NCBI GenBank assembly: GCA_963783855.1
Contig: CAWAPE010000003.1
Span: 124,001-188,000, forward strand
Origin: JAKAGZ01 sp963783855
GTDB taxonomy: Bacteria; Bacteroidota; Ignavibacteria; Ignavibacteriales; Ignavibacteriaceae
Direction: 5' to 3'
DNA: 64,000 nt
Shown here: piece after piece, positions 60,920 through 64,000 of the stretch
Numbering within the stretch: the stretch's first letter is position 1
Layout of the letters: each line of letters begins with the position of its first letter
Translations under genes and position numbers: made by a program
Notes under the pieces: model-generated
Databases searched by the model: none
Seen by the model: only the letters and a program-made list of their open reading frames with translations
Told to the model about the DNA's origin: nothing

Positions 60920-61951
60920 ATGAGTATCCTGGAAATAGTAATTTTTAGTTTAGTTAAAATATTGGTGCTGGTCACTGTGATGCTTTTGACGGTATCATAT
61001 CTTGTTTACTTCGAAAGAAGAATCAGTGCCTGGGCGCAAAACCGACTTGGTCCAAACAGGGTTGGCTGGGAAGGTGTTCTTCAGCCATTTGCGGATGTTT
61101 TTAAGCTTTTATTAAAAGAAGATATTGTACCGACCGCCGCAAATAAACCGATCCACGCACTCGCTCCCATTCTTGCATTGTTTGTTGCGTTTACTACTTA
61201 CGCGGTAATTCCATTCGGACCGAATGCAACCATCTTTGGTTATAACGTTCCACTTGTAGTTGCTGATGTTAATATCGGAATTTTGTATGTACTTGCTTTA
61301 ACTTCACTCGGAGTTTATGCTATTACATTTGCCGGATGGTCATCAGGTAGTAAATATTCACTGCTTGGTGGAATCAGATCTTCAGCACAGATGATCTCCT
61401 ATGAAATTTCAATGGGCTTTTCAATCGGCGGCGTACTTCTTCTTTCATCATCATTGAGACCTGAAGCAATTGTTGCCGGACAGGCAGGATGGATGTGGAA
61501 TGCTATTGTTCAGCCGATCGGTTTTATAACATTTTTAGTATCCGCTTTTGCAGAAACAAACAGGCTGCCATTCGATTTACCTGAAGCGGAACCGGAACTT
61601 GTAGGTGGTTTTCACACAGAATACAGCAGTATGAAGTTTGCAGGATTCTTCCTGGCTGAGTATGCAAATATGATTGTTGCTGCCGGATTGATTGTTACTC
61701 TTTATTTAGGAGGCTGGCAGTTCCCGTATCTTGAAACATTCGGTCTTTCACAGACATGGTATGTAATTATTTCAGTTCTGACTTTTATTTCCAAGGAAAT
61801 TCTTGTATTGTTCTTCTTCCTCTGGGTAAGATGGAGTTTGCCAAGGTTCAGATATGATCAGCTGATGAACCTCGGATGGAAGGTAATGTTCCCGCTATCC
61901 CTGATAAACATAATCTGGGTTGCGGCATTAATAATGATTTTTAAGATTTAA
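60920..61951 (+). CDS. nuoH: NADH-quinone oxidoreductase subunit H
   Basis: A 343-residue membrane subunit of complex I at the quinone site. Family blocks are visible: AQNRLGPNRVGWEGVLQPF near residue 37, LKEDIVPTAANKP, and FDLPEAEPELVGGFHTEYS near residue 220, with eight hydrophobic helices. It lies 27 bases after nuoG and 21 before nuoI. Confidence 0.96.
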   Translation: MSILEIVIFSLVKILVLVTVMLLTVSYLVYFERRISAWAQNRLGPNRVGWEGVLQPFADVFKLLLKEDIVPTAANKPIHALAPILALFVAFTTYAVIPFGPNATIFGYNVPLVVADVNIGILYVLALTSLGVYAITFAGWSSGSKYSLLGGIRSSAQMISYEISMGFSIGGVLLLSSSLRPEAIVAGQAGWMWNAIVQPIGFITFLVSAFAETNRLPFDLPEAEPELVGGFHTEYSSMKFAGFFLAEYANMIVAAGLIVTLYLGGWQFPYLETFGLSQTWYVIISVLTFISKEILVLFFFLWVRWSLPRFRYDQLMNLGWKVMFPLSLINIIWVAALIMIFKI

Positions 61952-61972
61952 AAAGTTTACAACGGAGATTTG

Positions 61973-62467
61973 ATGGCTGAGAAAAAGAGATTAAAGGATT
62001 TAACTTTCTGGGAAAAAATTTATATTCCCGAGATTGTAAAGGGTTTGAAATTGACCATGGAAAACATGTTCAAACCAAAATTTACGATGCAGTATCCGGA
62101 AGAAAAATTTATTCCCGGTGGTTCATATAGGGGGCGTCCCGTACTTGCGCAGGAAGAAAACGGTGAGGAACGATGTGTAGCATGCGGGCTGTGTTCCAGA
62201 GTGTGCCCGGCACTGGCTATCGAAATTCAGGCTGCTGAAACAGAAAGAGAAAAAGAAAGATATCCTGAGAAATTTGAAATTAATATGATCCGTTGCATCT
62301 TCTGCGGATTCTGTGAAGAAGTTTGTCCCGAAGAAGCAATATTAATGAGTAAAGATTATGAACTGGCATTTTCAAACAGGGAAGATGCTATTTACGGAAA
62401 GGATAAACTGCTTACTCCTGTTGCGCAGCTGCAAGACAGGATAGAGTTTTTGAGGCAATACAAATAA
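61973..62467 (+). CDS. nuoI: NADH-quinone oxidoreductase subunit I
   Basis: A 164-residue ferredoxin-like subunit from the ATG at 61973 (GGAG six bases before it); the frame's TTG at 61970 is inside the Shine-Dalgarno spacing. The two [4Fe-4S] sites are CVACGLCSRVCP and CIFCGFCEEVCP, the N6a/N6b clusters that pass electrons toward quinone. A terminator follows, so the unit ends here and the J-N genes are elsewhere. Confidence 0.95.
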   Translation: MAEKKRLKDLTFWEKIYIPEIVKGLKLTMENMFKPKFTMQYPEEKFIPGGSYRGRPVLAQEENGEERCVACGLCSRVCPALAIEIQAAETEREKERYPEKFEINMIRCIFCGFCEEVCPEEAILMSKDYELAFSNREDAIYGKDKLLTPVAQLQDRIEFLRQYK

Positions 62468-62487
62468 AAGTTTCTACATAAATTATT

Positions 62488-62525
62488 TATTAAAAATCCT
62501 CTCTATTCGAGAGGATTTTCTGTTT
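62488..62525 (+). terminator. Terminator of the nuoGHI unit
   Basis: The perfect 11-base stem AAAATCCTCTC / GAGAGGATTTT with a 5-base loop is followed by a T-rich run (CTGTTTT) after the nuoI stop. Confidence 0.85.
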
Positions 62526-62649
62526 TAAAAGTACAGTAAAATAATAATGAAAAATTTCAGTTGAATTTATTCTAATTCAGGTTTTACTTTTTACCCCCGA
62601 TCCCTTATATTCTAAAGTATCCATTCGTAGCCTAAAAAACGGGGAAGTA

Positions 62650-64000
62650 ATGCTTTCTAAAATTTATTCCAGCGCAACAGTTGGTATTGATGCTTATGTA
62701 GTTGAAGTTGAAACACACTGTGAAATGCAGGTGCCCGGATTTATAATTGTTGGCCTGCCCGATAATGCAGTAAAGGAAAGTCGTGAAAGAGTGATTGCCG
62801 CAATCAAAAACAGTGATCTCGAATTCCCGGCGAAAAAAATTACCGTAAATCTCGCCCCGGCCGATATCAAAAAAGAAGGCAGCGCATTCGATTTGCCAAT
62901 TGCGATAGGCTTGCTTGCAGCTACAGAAAAAGTAAATAATAATCTTTTAGCAGATACAATCTTTCTTGGTGAACTTTCTTTAGATGGGAAACTTCGTCCG
63001 GTGAAAGGTGCGCTCCCTATTTCTGTGGAGGCAAAGAAAAACGGGATTAAGAATATCATAATTCCAAAAGAGTCGGCTTATGAAGCATCAATAGTTGATG
63101 GAATAAATGTTTATGGTATGAAGACACTTTCCGAAGTGGTTGGTTTTCTTAATGGAAATATTAAAAAAGAAAAAACGATTACGAACAAAGAAGAGTTATT
63201 CTCAAAGGTAAATTCATATCACCTTGATTTCTCCGATGTGAAAGGACAGGAAAATGTAAAGCGGGCGCTGGAAGTAGCTGCGGCAGGTTCTCACAATATA
63301 TTAATGATCGGTCCGCCGGGAAGCGGAAAAACAATGCTGGCAAAAAGAATTCCATCAATCCTCCCTCCAATGACATTTGATGAAGCGCTGGAGACAACAA
63401 AAATTCACTCAGTAGCCGGAATCATTCCGAAAGATGTTCCGCTCATTACCGAAAGGCCTTTCCGGAGTCCGCACCACACTGTTTCTGACGCCGCGCTCGT
63501 TGGGGGAGGAAGTTTTCCTCGCCCTGGGGAAGTTTCATATGCTCATCACGGGGTTTTATTCCTGGATGAAATGCCTGAATTCAAGAAAAATGTACTTGAG
63601 GTAATGCGCCAGCCGCTTGAAGATTCGAGGGTAACGGTGAGCCGTTCTAAACTTTCGCTGGAATTTCCGGCTAATTTTATGCTGGCTGCGGCTATGAACC
63701 CCTGTCCCTGCGGATTTTTTACCGATCCGGGTAAAGAATGTACCTGTACAACGCAACAGATTCAGAAGTATATGTCGAGAATTTCCGGTCCGCTTCTGGA
63801 CAGGATTGATATTCACATCGAGGTTCCTGCGGTTAAATACAAAGAACTTTCTGCGGATACGAAAAGTGAAAGATCACTAAATGTGCGTGAGAGGGTTATA
63901 AAAGCAAGACAGGTTCAGATTGTCAGGTACAAGGGTGTAAAACATATCTACAATAACGGAGATATGGGGAGCAGGGAAGTCAGGCAATATTGCAGGCTGG
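62650..64000 (+). CDS. comM: ComM/YifB-type Mg-chelatase-like AAA+ protein, truncated by window
   Basis: An open frame of 450 codons from the ATG at 62650 (GGGGAAG before it) to the window end. The N-terminal domain (ATVGIDAYVVEVETHCEMQV, LPDNAVKESRERV) and the AAA+ domain, with Walker A in MIGPPGSGKTMLAKR and a Walker B-type FLDEMPEF, are present, together with the conserved AMNPCPCGFF block. The family helps natural transformation by branch migration of DNA. The C-terminal end lies beyond the window. Confidence 0.93.
   Translation, partial: MLSKIYSSATVGIDAYVVEVETHCEMQVPGFIIVGLPDNAVKESRERVIAAIKNSDLEFPAKKITVNLAPADIKKEGSAFDLPIAIGLLAATEKVNNNLLADTIFLGELSLDGKLRPVKGALPISVEAKKNGIKNIIIPKESAYEASIVDGINVYGMKTLSEVVGFLNGNIKKEKTITNKEELFSKVNSYHLDFSDVKGQENVKRALEVAAAGSHNILMIGPPGSGKTMLAKRIPSILPPMTFDEALETTKIHSVAGIIPKDVPLITERPFRSPHHTVSDAALVGGGSFPRPGEVSYAHHGVLFLDEMPEFKKNVLEVMRQPLEDSRVTVSRSKLSLEFPANFMLAAAMNPCPCGFFTDPGKECTCTTQQIQKYMSRISGPLLDRIDIHIEVPAVKYKELSADTKSERSLNVRERVIKARQVQIVRYKGVKHIYNNGDMGSREVRQYCRL

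Overview
The window looks like a chromosomal segment from a member of the Ignavibacteria or a close relative in the Bacteroidetes/Chlorobi group. The base composition is AT-rich. Six secreted proteins end in a C-terminal type IX secretion-type sorting domain or a relative of it, built around a core like NYPNPFNPTTTI followed by KIYDILGREV and SGVYFYR. There is a one-piece hybrid two-component regulator with a propeller sensor, a FecI-like sigma factor and FecR pair in front of a TonB-dependent receptor, and several outer-membrane beta-barrels. This assignment is inference from gene content; no rRNA gene lies in the window.

Layout. 1-7.9 kb: a left-truncated secreted repeat protein, a secreted HExxH metalloprotease, then a compact cytochrome c maturation run ccmA-B-C-D-E-F in which CcmE carries a Cys in place of the usual heme-binding His, and no CcmG or CcmH gene is present. 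8-11 kb: an S46 dipeptidyl-peptidase (DPP11-like) and a convergent beta-barrel. 11.1-32 kb, between tRNA-Asn and tRNA-Gly: an accessory stretch with secreted sorting-domain proteins, a TolB/TPR gene broken by three frameshifts, a DUF4242-cyclase-AraC fusion regulator, a lipoprotein whose gene and flanks are duplicated 8 kb away (about 555 bp, each copy followed by a beheaded Ser/Thr kinase), a 1400-residue hybrid two-component system, a repeat-rich sorting-domain protein, a STAS protein and long gene-poor gaps. 32.2-39.1 kb: sigma factor, FecR anti-sigma factor, TonB-dependent receptor, DUF4249 lipoprotein and a PEGA/propeller lipoprotein, a self-contained cell-surface signalling and uptake unit.

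39.4-46 kb: purL, a YihY-family membrane protein, an FmdB-type zinc ribbon, then a probable nitrosative/redox stress cluster: OsmC-like protein, divergent Rrf2-family regulator, NapH-like ferredoxin membrane protein and a hemerythrin-type RIC protein. The Rrf2 gene and the NapH-like gene share a 21-nt imperfect palindrome at nearly the same distance before their ATG. 46-57.6 kb: an unassigned Rossmann-fold protein, a PTS IIA protein, hisS, an unknown ORF, lgt, a TrmH-family methyltransferase, two large sorting-domain proteins and an aminotransferase. 57.9-62.5 kb: an M16 peptidase and nuoG-H-I, cut off from the other complex I genes. The window ends inside a ComM/YifB-type AAA+ gene.

The core genes are ordinary housekeeping. 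The points most worth a second look are the histidine-less CcmE system, the Rrf2/RIC cluster with a paired operator and a cysteine-less RIC protein, the triple-domain AraC fusion, the reciprocal decay of the duplicated lipoprotein/kinase segment, and the sigma/FecR/TonB/PEGA locus.
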